Source of the DNA: an uncultured Anaerolineae bacterium
GTDB taxonomy: Bacteria > Chloroflexota > Anaerolineae > Anaerolineales > Villigracilaceae
Reading direction: 5' to 3'
Length of the DNA stretch: 53,212 nucleotides
NCBI GenBank assembly: GCA_903822545.1
Contig: CAIJPN010000158.1
Coordinates: 1 to 53,212, forward strand
This document shows, piece by piece, positions 43,953 through 50,587 of this stretch. Numbering within the stretch: position 1 is the first letter of the stretch; every line of letters begins with the position of its first letter. The notes below the pieces were generated by a model. It was given only the letters and a program-made list of their open reading frames with translations. It had not been told where the DNA came from and searched no databases. Both the position numbers and the translations under genes were made by a program.

Positions 43953-43985
43953 AAAAAAGCCGCCCGAATGACTCGAGGCGGCTTT
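43953..43985 (-). terminator. Terminator of the small His-rich protein gene
   Basis: AAAGCCGCC (43956-43964) pairs with GGCGGCTTT (43977-43985); on the minus strand six T residues follow. It makes the small gene at 44061 a separate unit from the FixH-polyferredoxin genes. Confidence 0.8.
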
Positions 43986-44060
43986 CTGCGTAACTTGAAA
44001 TGTTGGCTGCTTTGGTTTTACGCACACTTTGTGAGATTTAGCGAACTCCTGGGCCAAATC

Positions 44061-44318
44061 TTAGGGAAGGATGTTATCGATGTGAACATGAATATGGCTG
44101 GAAGGCGTCACCGGTTTCATGCAAATATAGCCATCGCCATTCTGGTCAGCAGATGTGCCGGCATGTTTGTGGTGCATGGCATCATGAACCATCGCCATTT
44201 CAAGTGTGAACCCGGTCGGGCAGCCGCCCACCGGCGCACTGGCCGCAAATGCAGGCGCAACTGCAAATTGGGCCAGAAAGATTACCAGTAAAAGCGCAAA
44301 CACAAGTTTTTTGGTCAT
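44061..44318 (-). CDS. Small exported His/Met/Cys protein
   Basis: An 85-residue protein with a 25-residue signal peptide (LVFALLLVIFLAQFAVAPAFA). The mature part is about 60 residues with GGCPTGFTLEMAMVHDAMHH, then DQNGDGYICMK and SSHIHVHIDN: two cysteines, six to seven histidines and several methionines. I do not recognise a named family; the composition suggests a periplasmic copper-binding or calcium-type (DxNGDG) protein. A CAGGAG box precedes the ATG. A perfect 12-bp inverted repeat (site B) lies 61 bases upstream, and a terminator follows, so it is individually regulated. Confidence 0.7.
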   Translation of the reverse strand: MTKKLVFALLLVIFLAQFAVAPAFAASAPVGGCPTGFTLEMAMVHDAMHHKHAGTSADQNGDGYICMKPVTPSSHIHVHIDNILP

Positions 44319-44378
44319 TTTTATCTCCTGAAGAATTTGTTACAAATAGTTTAACCAGGAGAGAAGGCCAGCGCATCC

Positions 44379-44412
44379 GCCAAATTGCCTGGGAACATAT
44401 AGGCAATTTGGC
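44379..44412. promoter_or_regulatory. Operator-like inverted repeat B
   Basis: GCCAAATTGCCT (44379-44390) and AGGCAATTTGGC (44401-44412) are exact complements across 10 bases. The element abuts the kinase stop codon and lies 61 bases from the start of the small His-rich gene. No T run follows, so it is not a terminator. Confidence 0.65.
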
Positions 44413-46113
44413 CTAATTCGCTGAGGCAGGTGTCTTTGTGGTGAGATAAATGGACAGGGTTGTTCCATTCCCCTGTGTGGATTGTATGTCCAGCCCTGCG
44501 CCAATCAATTGGGCGCGCTCATATAGCCCCACCAGCCCAAAATGTCCACCCGGCGCGAATTCGGTTGGGCTTTTTGGAACAATAAAGCCGATGCCGTTAT
44601 CGCTGATAAGCAGGGAAACCGCCTGTGGTGTGAATTCGATGGTCAGCGCAGCCCTGTTGGCCTGCGCATGGCGGAGGATGTTATTGAGCGCCTCCTGCGC
44701 CATGCGATACAGCGCCAGTTCCACATCGGCAGCCAGCCGCCGCTCCTGGCCTGTAGCCTGGAAATCCACCTTCAAACCGGCATTTTGTCCTGTTTCGGTT
44801 GCCAGCATATTGAGCGCCGCTACCAGCCCCAAATCTTCCAGGTAAATTGGCCGCAAGGCGCGGATAGTTCGTCGCAGGTTATTGATGGTTTGCTCGGCCA
44901 GGATTTCTAGTTCTTGCAAGGCAGGCAAGGAGGCTGCCCCCTTGGGCAAAGCCCGGATGCTGAGCTGCACCCGTTGTTTGAGCGCAATCAAGGCCTGGAT
45001 GGTGTCATCGTGCAATTCACGGGCGAGGCGCTGGCGTTCATCTTCCTGGCCCTGGGTGATAGCCCCAATATAGGTGTGCAGGCTTTGCTGGGCGGCCTGT
45101 ACCTGGCGCGCCATGTGGGCCAGTTCGGTTTGAAGATGGCGGATTTCGGTAATTCCATTTACGGGCTGTTCAATCTCATCGAAATCACCCCAGGCCAGCC
45201 GCGATGCTTTGGATTCCAGCAAACGCAGCGGGCGGACGATCTGCTCTGCACCGAACCACAACGCCAGCGACGCCAACAGCAGGGCCGGGACAAGGATCAT
45301 CGGCGTGATTTGCGAGGTTTGCAGCATTGGGCTGGCTACTGCTTCCCATGATTCTTCGATGACGATTGCCCAACCGGTCGCTGGAATATAGCTATAGGCG
45401 ATGACATGCTCATCACCCTCGGCCTGCACGTAAGTCGCGCCGCTTTGCCCGGCCAGCCCTTCGGCAATGCCGGGGTGATGCATCGGGTCATTTTCAAGCG
45501 TGCCCGCCCCGCTGCTATAAAGCACCCGGTAGGATGGGTCAAAAATATACACCGCAGCGTTTCCATTTTCAGGAAAATCTGCTTCGAGCGCGTTTGCCAA
45601 CAAATCTTCAGGGGAGAAAGCGCCCATCACGTGGTAGCCAGCTTCCGGGTCGGTATAGGATACCAGGACAACTGGCTTCGAGTTCACCATCAGCGTGGAG
45701 ATGGATGGCATATCCGCATGGGGGGAGATTTTTTCCCAAAATGCAGAATCGCCGCTCAAAACTTCGGATGCGCCCTGGGGAGGGTAGAGCGCTAACCCAT
45801 AATCGAACAAGGCTGAATCGTATTCGGCCTGCTTGCGGGTGTGTTCCAGGATATTTTCTTGGCCGGTAAAGACGGCTAAACCGCGCACAAAATCGGCGCG
45901 ACGCCGGATTTCGGATTGGATAATGGCTGCCGAGGCGCGCACAGCACGCTCATCACGTTCGCCCACCATGCTGCGCATGGCGTTCTGGTGGATAAAATAA
46001 CTGCCAAAGCTGATTGCCACCAGCAGGAAGGTCAGCGGCAGAACCACCACCGCGATGGTTTGTAGGGTGGAGCCGCGCCCGGCGGGAAAAGCATTTCGCG
46101 AGGTATTTCCCAA
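44413..46113 (-). CDS. Membrane sensor histidine kinase (extracellular Cache-like sensor, HAMP, HisKA_3)
   Basis: A 566-residue kinase from TTG 46113, two bases after the regulator stop and 6 bases after AAAGGA; no ATG precedes the first helix. Helices at about 18-40 and 265-285 bracket a 220-residue outside domain that resembles dCache (AVYIFDPSYRVLYSSGAGTL, later YSYIPATGWAIVIEE). HAMP follows (RPLRLLESKASRLAWGDFDE), then the HisKA_3 acceptor in RQRLARELHDDTIQAL and the HATPase (NILRHAQANRA, DNGIGF). It forms a pair with the upstream regulator in the middle of the copper island, so it may sense metal, oxygen or nitrogen oxides outside the cell (inference). Confidence 0.86.
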   Translation of the reverse strand: MGNTSRNAFPAGRGSTLQTIAVVVLPLTFLLVAISFGSYFIHQNAMRSMVGERDERAVRASAAIIQSEIRRRADFVRGLAVFTGQENILEHTRKQAEYDSALFDYGLALYPPQGASEVLSGDSAFWEKISPHADMPSISTLMVNSKPVVLVSYTDPEAGYHVMGAFSPEDLLANALEADFPENGNAAVYIFDPSYRVLYSSGAGTLENDPMHHPGIAEGLAGQSGATYVQAEGDEHVIAYSYIPATGWAIVIEESWEAVASPMLQTSQITPMILVPALLLASLALWFGAEQIVRPLRLLESKASRLAWGDFDEIEQPVNGITEIRHLQTELAHMARQVQAAQQSLHTYIGAITQGQEDERQRLARELHDDTIQALIALKQRVQLSIRALPKGAASLPALQELEILAEQTINNLRRTIRALRPIYLEDLGLVAALNMLATETGQNAGLKVDFQATGQERRLAADVELALYRMAQEALNNILRHAQANRAALTIEFTPQAVSLLISDNGIGFIVPKSPTEFAPGGHFGLVGLYERAQLIGAGLDIQSTQGNGTTLSIYLTTKTPASAN

Positions 46114-46115
46114 TC

Positions 46116-46781
46116 TTAATCCTTTGGCGATTCTGCCGAGCTTTCTGAGATCCAACCCAGGGCGACCGCCCGCATGACAGCCTCAGTACGGCTCGCGGCC
46201 TGGAGTTTATCGAAGATATGCGCCAGATGTCCCTGCACAGTACGGTCGCTGATGTTAAGTTGGACGGCGATGGATTTGTTGGTATAACCTTTCGCTGCCA
46301 GGCGCAGCACCTCCATTTCGCGCTCGGTGAGTTCTTCATAGGTGATAGGCGCTTTGTGCTCAAAGACATGCGCCATCACTTTTTGGGTGATGCTTGCATC
46401 CAGAGCGGATTTCCCGGCAAAGACATCGTGGACGGCCTGGATTAAATCTTCTGGCGAGGCGGTTTTGAGAATGTAGCCATTCGCGCCTGCCTGGAGCACG
46501 CCCATCACGTAGGGAGTATCATCGTATGCTGTCAGGGTCAGCAGGCCAACTCCGCGCAGGTTGGCGCGTGCCCAACGGATAACTTCTATGCCGCTGACTT
46601 TGGGCATCTGGATATCCAGCACGGCCACATCTGGCATATATTGTTGGATGAGCGCTTTGGCTTCTTCGCCGTCTTGGGCTTCGGCAACTACGTTAATATC
46701 CCCGGCCTGTTCGAGTATGGCGCGAATACCAGAGCGTACGATTTTATGATCGTCGGCAATCAAAACGCGAATGGATGTCAT
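46116..46781 (-). CDS. NarL/LuxR-family response regulator of the copper island
   Basis: A 221-residue regulator. The receiver has RVLIADDHKIVRSGIRAIL, the acceptor Asp in VAVLDIQMPKVSGIE, LLTLTAYDD and GYILKTA. The C-terminal LuxR helix-turn-helix is LTEREMEVLRLAAKGYTNKS. It is directly upstream of its kinase. Its ATG overlaps the stop of a short DUF2085-like fragment (ATGA). It is the best candidate to bind the related inverted repeats at 41659, 43888, 44379 and 49052. Confidence 0.9.
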   Translation of the reverse strand: MTSIRVLIADDHKIVRSGIRAILEQAGDINVVAEAQDGEEAKALIQQYMPDVAVLDIQMPKVSGIEVIRWARANLRGVGLLTLTAYDDTPYVMGVLQAGANGYILKTASPEDLIQAVHDVFAGKSALDASITQKVMAHVFEHKAPITYEELTEREMEVLRLAAKGYTNKSIAVQLNISDRTVQGHLAHIFDKLQAASRTEAVMRAVALGWISESSAESPKD

Positions 46782-46957
46782 GTTTGGCGTTTCCTATTCT
46801 CAGCAGGAAATTGGTGGCATAGAAACGAGTAAATGAAGTATATCGCCTTTCCCGTGTTGCTCCAACCCATTGCCAGGAATGGCTGGACGGAATAGCCCCC
46901 AACCAGCAAGGCTAAGTTGGATAAACCAGTGTAGAAGACGGGCAGGAGATCATTTCT
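46778..46957 (-). pseudogene. DUF2085-like membrane protein fragment
   Basis: A minus-strand frame of about 60 codons encodes GLSNLALLVGGYSVQPFLAM and IYFIYSFLCHQFP, which resembles the first helix and the CHQ motif of DUF2085 proteins. It stops soon after, where intact members go on for another 100 or more residues. The stop TGA overlaps the regulator ATG. No clear start is found. It is probably a truncated gene, perhaps still translated into the regulator. Confidence 0.5.
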
Positions 46958-47006
46958 CGTACAATATGAACTGGGGTAATGGAGAAGCCCTTTGTCCCAA
47001 TTCAAG
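46782..47006. other. Intergenic region before the regulator gene
   Basis: These 225 bases hold the DUF2085-like fragment (listed) and the presumed regulator promoter, which I cannot place. A weak half-site, TTGCCAGGAATGGC, occurs near 46870. No other gene is seen. Confidence 0.5.
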
Positions 47007-47399
47007 CTACTTGATTTCCAGGTTGATTTGCTGTTTGGCATCCAGGTTATCTTTGCGAACATGGAATGTGATTTGCCAGGAGCCTTCATCACTAAAATCG
47101 GCAGTGATGGCATACTTCCCGCCACCTTGCTCGGTGGACTGGCCGCTCATGCCCATACCTGCCATGGATGGGTGTTCGGCGCTAACATCCACTTTCGCGC
47201 CTTCGAGGGGGTTGCCGCTCTGGTCGGTGACGGTGAAGGATAGGGTGACTTTGCCAACCTGTGCCGGGTTGGGATCCGTTTCCAGCTTGATGTTGATCGG
47301 GGATGCGGATGCAGCTGCCGGGGCGGATTGCGCGCCACAAGCCGCCAGCGTCAGCGCCAGCAAAGTCAAAAGAGCAGAGATCAGGAACATTTTTTTCAT
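47007..47399 (-). CDS. YtkA/FixH-like lipoprotein
   Basis: A 130-residue lipoprotein. Lipobox LTLAAC (Cys21), then an Ig-like domain with KLETDPNPAQVGKVTLSFTV, GNPLEGAKVDVSAEHPSMAG and YAITADFSDEGSWQITFHV, the YtkA-like pattern. The His-Pro-Ser-Met stretch with several Met residues (MAGMGMSGQ) is a plausible copper site. GGAGAAAT precedes the ATG. It is the third gene after the CPCPHH protein and the multicopper oxidase, 24 bases behind the latter, so it probably chaperones copper for that enzyme or binds it on the membrane surface. Confidence 0.8.
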   Translation of the reverse strand: MKKMFLISALLTLLALTLAACGAQSAPAAASASPINIKLETDPNPAQVGKVTLSFTVTDQSGNPLEGAKVDVSAEHPSMAGMGMSGQSTEQGGGKYAITADFSDEGSWQITFHVRKDNLDAKQQINLEIK

Positions 47400-47423
47400 T
47401 GTTATTTCTCCTCGTAATTTTGG

Positions 47424-48515
47424 TTATTCGGTCACGTTGATGACCATCATCAAGCCGCCAGGCTCGACGTTATCATTGGTTGTGTGGTGCAGGATGTGGC
47501 AGTGCAGCATCCACTGGCCGGGTTCGCTGGCAACAAATTCGATATCGTAGCGTTCGCCTGGCGCAACGCTGATGGTGTCTTTGGTTAACTGCGCAATTTC
47601 GGGAACCGGATGCCCATCGGTGGCGACAATTTTGAATGAGAAACCGTGCAGGTGCATGGGGTGGATGAACTGCCCAATCGCAATCAGGCGCAAGCGCACC
47701 ACATCCCCTTTTTTGACGGTGATAGTCTCGGTGGACGGGAACGCCTTGCCGTTGATGGTGAAAAAGTTCGGTTCCGAGCCGCTCATCGGCATGGCCGCAT
47801 AGGTCCTTCCGCCGCTGATCCGCCATTCCGAAATCATCAGGGTTTTATCCACAACAGGCGGGTTGGATTCTGGTTCCCTGGGATCAATGATGAAAGGCGC
47901 ATACAACCCTGCTCCAACCTGGATATCACCATCGTAGTGGGAGTGATACATGAACGTCCCGGCGGGTTTGGCAGTGAATTCGTATGTAAAAGTTTCTCCC
48001 GGCTGGATGGGTTCCTGGGTCATGCCCGGCACGCCATCTATGGCATTGGGCACTTCAACGCCATGCCAATGGATGGTGGTAGGAACAGGCAGTTCATTTT
48101 TTATGATCACCCGCACCCGGTCACTCTCGGTCACGCGAATCAGCGGGCCGGGTACGGTTCCGTTATAGGTATAGGCAGTGGCCTCGACGCCATCCATCAA
48201 CTTCCATTTCACAGCCTGGGCGGTTAATTCAAAAACCTTAACGCCGTCTTCCAGTCGAAAATCCAAAGGTTGGCCACCCTGGTCAGCGCCTGGCGCTCCC
48301 ACATTTGGCGCAGTGATCGGTTGCATCATATGTGCAGCTTCAGGATTGGATGACATCATGGATCCCGGTGTGGCAGTGGCGTTGGGCTGGTTGTTCATCG
48401 GCATAGAGCCATTGCCAGGTGGGGTTTGTATCATGGTTGTGCTGGCCGCCGGAACACAGGCAGCCAGCGTCAGGGCCAAGATCACCGATAAAAAATTTAA
48501 TCTCTTCATCAACAT
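47424..48515 (-). CDS. Two-domain multicopper oxidase (lipoprotein)
   Basis: A 363-residue exported copper enzyme. Start ATG 48515 with AAAGG five bases before; lipobox LTLAAC (Cys20). All four copper motifs are present: HWHGVEVP and FMYHSHYDGD in the first cupredoxin domain, HPMHLHGF and MLHCHILHH in the second. Two-domain enzymes of this kind work as trimers with the trinuclear site between subunits and reduce oxygen, or in related proteins nitrite. The leading 65 residues are Met/Ala/Pro-rich. It lies second in a three-gene operon with two putative metal-binding partners. The substrate (Cu(I), phenols, or an electron donor) is not determined. Confidence 0.87.
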   Translation of the reverse strand: MLMKRLNFLSVILALTLAACVPAASTTMIQTPPGNGSMPMNNQPNATATPGSMMSSNPEAAHMMQPITAPNVGAPGADQGGQPLDFRLEDGVKVFELTAQAVKWKLMDGVEATAYTYNGTVPGPLIRVTESDRVRVIIKNELPVPTTIHWHGVEVPNAIDGVPGMTQEPIQPGETFTYEFTAKPAGTFMYHSHYDGDIQVGAGLYAPFIIDPREPESNPPVVDKTLMISEWRISGGRTYAAMPMSGSEPNFFTINGKAFPSTETITVKKGDVVRLRLIAIGQFIHPMHLHGFSFKIVATDGHPVPEIAQLTKDTISVAPGERYDIEFVASEPGQWMLHCHILHHTTNDNVEPGGLMMVINVTE

Positions 48516-48544
48516 TAAAACCTTTCTATTCGTTGGTCTGGTTA

Positions 48545-48919
48545 TCAATCCAATAATGGATGTTGTGGAATGGTGTTCACGGAAGCGCTTAATACTTCGG
48601 TAATAATTTTCTCCAGCGATTGGCTGATGGGCTGGCGCGGGGTATTAACCAGGTAAAACCAACTTATCTCATCGCTGCCATGGAGTAGCAGCGTGGCGGG
48701 CGGCTGGCTGCCCTGGTAGACCAACACCACCACCAACTGACAATTGCATTGTTTTGTGCCGTGATGCGGGCAGGGACAATCCGCGTATCCTGTACGGGTG
48801 GCCTGCAGGTCAAAAGTCCTGAACGATTGAAAGCCATGCTGTTCCAGGATATTCATCGCCCAAGTGGCTGCTGCATCACAGGGTTTGTACAGGGTCACAA
48901 AATGGTTGAGCGTGATCAT
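48545..48919 (-). CDS. Small cysteine/histidine-cluster protein of unknown function
   Basis: A 124-residue cytosolic protein without signal peptide. I do not recognise it. The central DCPCPHHGTKQCNCQLV gives four cysteines and two histidines within 14 residues, a clear metal-site candidate. The rest is alpha/beta (NHFVTLYKPCDAAATWAMNI, then VVVLVYQGS and SWFYLV). I choose ATG 48919 with GGAG upstream; the frame extends to a TTG at 48958. It heads the multicopper-oxidase operon, 29 bases before it, and has an operator-like element upstream. A copper sensor or buffer is an inference. Confidence 0.6.
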   Translation of the reverse strand: MITLNHFVTLYKPCDAAATWAMNILEQHGFQSFRTFDLQATRTGYADCPCPHHGTKQCNCQLVVVLVYQGSQPPATLLLHGSDEISWFYLVNTPRQPISQSLEKIITEVLSASVNTIPQHPLLD

Positions 48920-49020
48920 GCGGGCAAACTCCAAATAGATTTCCAAAAATAAAAACAAAACTCGCCAATGAGAAATGCCAGGATATTGGCAATTCCAGGC
49001 ATCCCAACGCGCTATGCCTG

Positions 49021-49049
49021 ATTGTATGTATTCTCATCTGGCAAGGAAA
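49021..49049 (-). promoter_or_regulatory. Promoter of the multicopper-oxidase operon
   Basis: On the minus strand TTTCCT (49049-49044), a 17-base spacer, TACAAT (49026-49021). The poor -35 box sits 2 bases from the half-site GCAATTTGGC (49061-49052), the arrangement expected for an activated promoter. Confidence 0.5.
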
Positions 49050-49051
49050 CC

Positions 49052-49085
49052 GCCAAATTGCTCAATCGACCATAGGCCATTTTGC
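49052..49085. promoter_or_regulatory. Operator-like direct repeat D
   Basis: GCCAAATTGC (49052-49061) and GCCATTTTGC (49076-49085) are in the same orientation, 24 bases apart, with ATAG just before the second. They match the half-sites of repeats B and C. A looser relative, GCCAGGATATTGGC, is at 48977-48990. Confidence 0.58.
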
Positions 49086-49178
49086 TTATGCAACAATTAC
49101 TGGCTAGAAAATTTTGCGAATTAAGAGAAACTGTCTGGCAAAGCAGCGCATGGTACTGCCCAATCCAGCAAGGAATAC

Positions 49179-49210
49179 AAAAAATGCGTCGAAATCGGCG
49201 CATTTTTTTT
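49179..49210. terminator. Terminator at the end of the hydrogenase operon
   Basis: AAAAAATGCGTCGA pairs with TCGGCGCATTTTTT around a 2-base loop with one T-G wobble, flanked by T runs on both strands. It lies about 80 bases after the large-subunit stop. Confidence 0.75.
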
Positions 49211-49291
49211 GTCCTGGTTTCAAATTATGCGACAAGATGGATGATGAAAAGCGAAGAGCGTCTTGCCCGACAGAACCAGGTGCAGCTCCGC

Positions 49292-50587
49292 TCAATGCGT
49301 GGCGCAGGTCAGGCAGGGATCAAATACCCGGACACAGTGCCCGATCATCGCCTCGCCCGCTTTGGACAAGTGATCGCCATCCACATGGCGTTCGGCCACA
49401 TCGCGCAGGGTCAGGTTGATGTAGGCGTTGTTGAACTGGGTTGCAACCAGCAGCCGCATCTTCTCTACCGTACCGCGATTGATAACGTACTCGTGCACCA
49501 GCACACCGCGCGGGGCTTCCACCACGCCCACGCCCTGGCCGCTTTTGTCCATGTCCAGACTGGGGGCAGCCAGTTCGGACAGCTCGATGCCAGCCATATA
49601 GCCCAAGATTCTGCGCGCAGCCCAGTGGATTTCCAGCAGGCGGCACAGGTCAAGATGGTCAAGGCGCAGCGCAGACGGGTCGCGGAGCTGCTCCAGCAGC
49701 GGGAAAGCGCTCAGTGCGGGGTCATCCAGCAAGCCGCCAGAGCGGAAGAGCCGCGAGAGCGGGCCAACCAGCAGCATCCCATCGGGGAAGCCACGCCCGG
49801 CCAGGTAGGGGAACTTCGCCAGCGACCAATCCACCCGCAGCTCGGCCACGTGTTCCGAGAAATTCTCCCGGCTGAAAGCTTCGGTCTGGTTCCCGGCCCG
49901 GTCGAAGGCTTTGAAAAGGCCAGCCTGCTCATCATACGTCAGGAAGTTGAAAGCCTGTTCGACGGGAAAAGGCAGCGGGTCTTTCTTCCAGATCGGGCCG
50001 AGGCCCTCCAGCAGCTTTTTGGATGTTTCCTGGATGGTCGCAGCCAGGGCACAGATTTCATCCATTTCTTCGGCGCTGTAGCTGACGTGAAATCCGCCGA
50101 TGCCGAAAGCGACAGCATGAACCGAACGCTTTCCGATGATTTCCACAATGCGGTTGCCCGAACGGCGCAGCAGGAAGGCATCCCCGGCAATTTCGGGGTG
50201 GAGCTGCATCAGGTCGAAGATGCCGCGCGAGGCCTGGATTGAATCGGGCAGGGTCAGGAAGAAAAAGCTCAGGGCGTGGCTGGCAATCCATTCGCCCAGG
50301 ATCGCCACCGCGCGCAGTTTTTCCACTGAAGGCGATGCCGTGATGCCCAGGGCTTCTTCCACCGCCTGGAACCCGGCCACCTGGTGGGCCGAACTGCACA
50401 ACCCGCAGATGCGCGAGACGATATGCGGCGCGGAATCAGCCTGCTTACCCTGCACCAACTTCTCGAACCCGCGAAAGTCCTGCACCATGAAGCGTGCGGC
50501 TTTGACCTGCCCGGCCTCGATTTCCAGGTGAATATCGGCGTTGCCCTCGATGCGTGTGGCTTTTTGGATCAGGATTTTGTGGCTCAT
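49292..50587 (-). CDS. [NiFe]-hydrogenase large subunit lacking a C-terminal maturation peptide
   Basis: A 431-residue catalytic subunit. The L1 motif RICGLCSSAHQ (Cys61, Cys64, His68) and the L2 motif DPCLTCATH (Cys425, Cys428, His431) provide the four nickel cysteines; the N-terminal ATRIEGNADIHLEI is typical. The sequence resembles group 3 (MvhA-like) enzymes. The stop codon follows directly after His431, the point at which a protease normally cuts the precursor, so no processing is needed. This is known for regulatory hydrogenases (HupV/HoxC) and CooH. The ATG overlaps the small-subunit stop (ATGA). Confidence 0.88.
   Translation of the reverse strand: MSHKILIQKATRIEGNADIHLEIEAGQVKAARFMVQDFRGFEKLVQGKQADSAPHIVSRICGLCSSAHQVAGFQAVEEALGITASPSVEKLRAVAILGEWIASHALSFFFLTLPDSIQASRGIFDLMQLHPEIAGDAFLLRRSGNRIVEIIGKRSVHAVAFGIGGFHVSYSAEEMDEICALAATIQETSKKLLEGLGPIWKKDPLPFPVEQAFNFLTYDEQAGLFKAFDRAGNQTEAFSRENFSEHVAELRVDWSLAKFPYLAGRGFPDGMLLVGPLSRLFRSGGLLDDPALSAFPLLEQLRDPSALRLDHLDLCRLLEIHWAARRILGYMAGIELSELAAPSLDMDKSGQGVGVVEAPRGVLVHEYVINRGTVEKMRLLVATQFNNAYINLTLRDVAERHVDGDHLSKAGEAMIGHCVRVFDPCLTCATH

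Larger units (their letters stand above)
48920..49291. other. Intergenic region with regulatory elements only
   Basis: A 372-base gap holding the promoter, operator-like repeats and the hydrogenase terminator listed separately. Frames of about 60 codons at 49012-49295 look like chance. Confidence 0.6.

Noticed and set aside
42595-43971. 458-codon plus-strand frame
   Set aside because: It is antisense to the polyferredoxin and FixH-like genes and reads as low-complexity His/Gly/Asp sequence.
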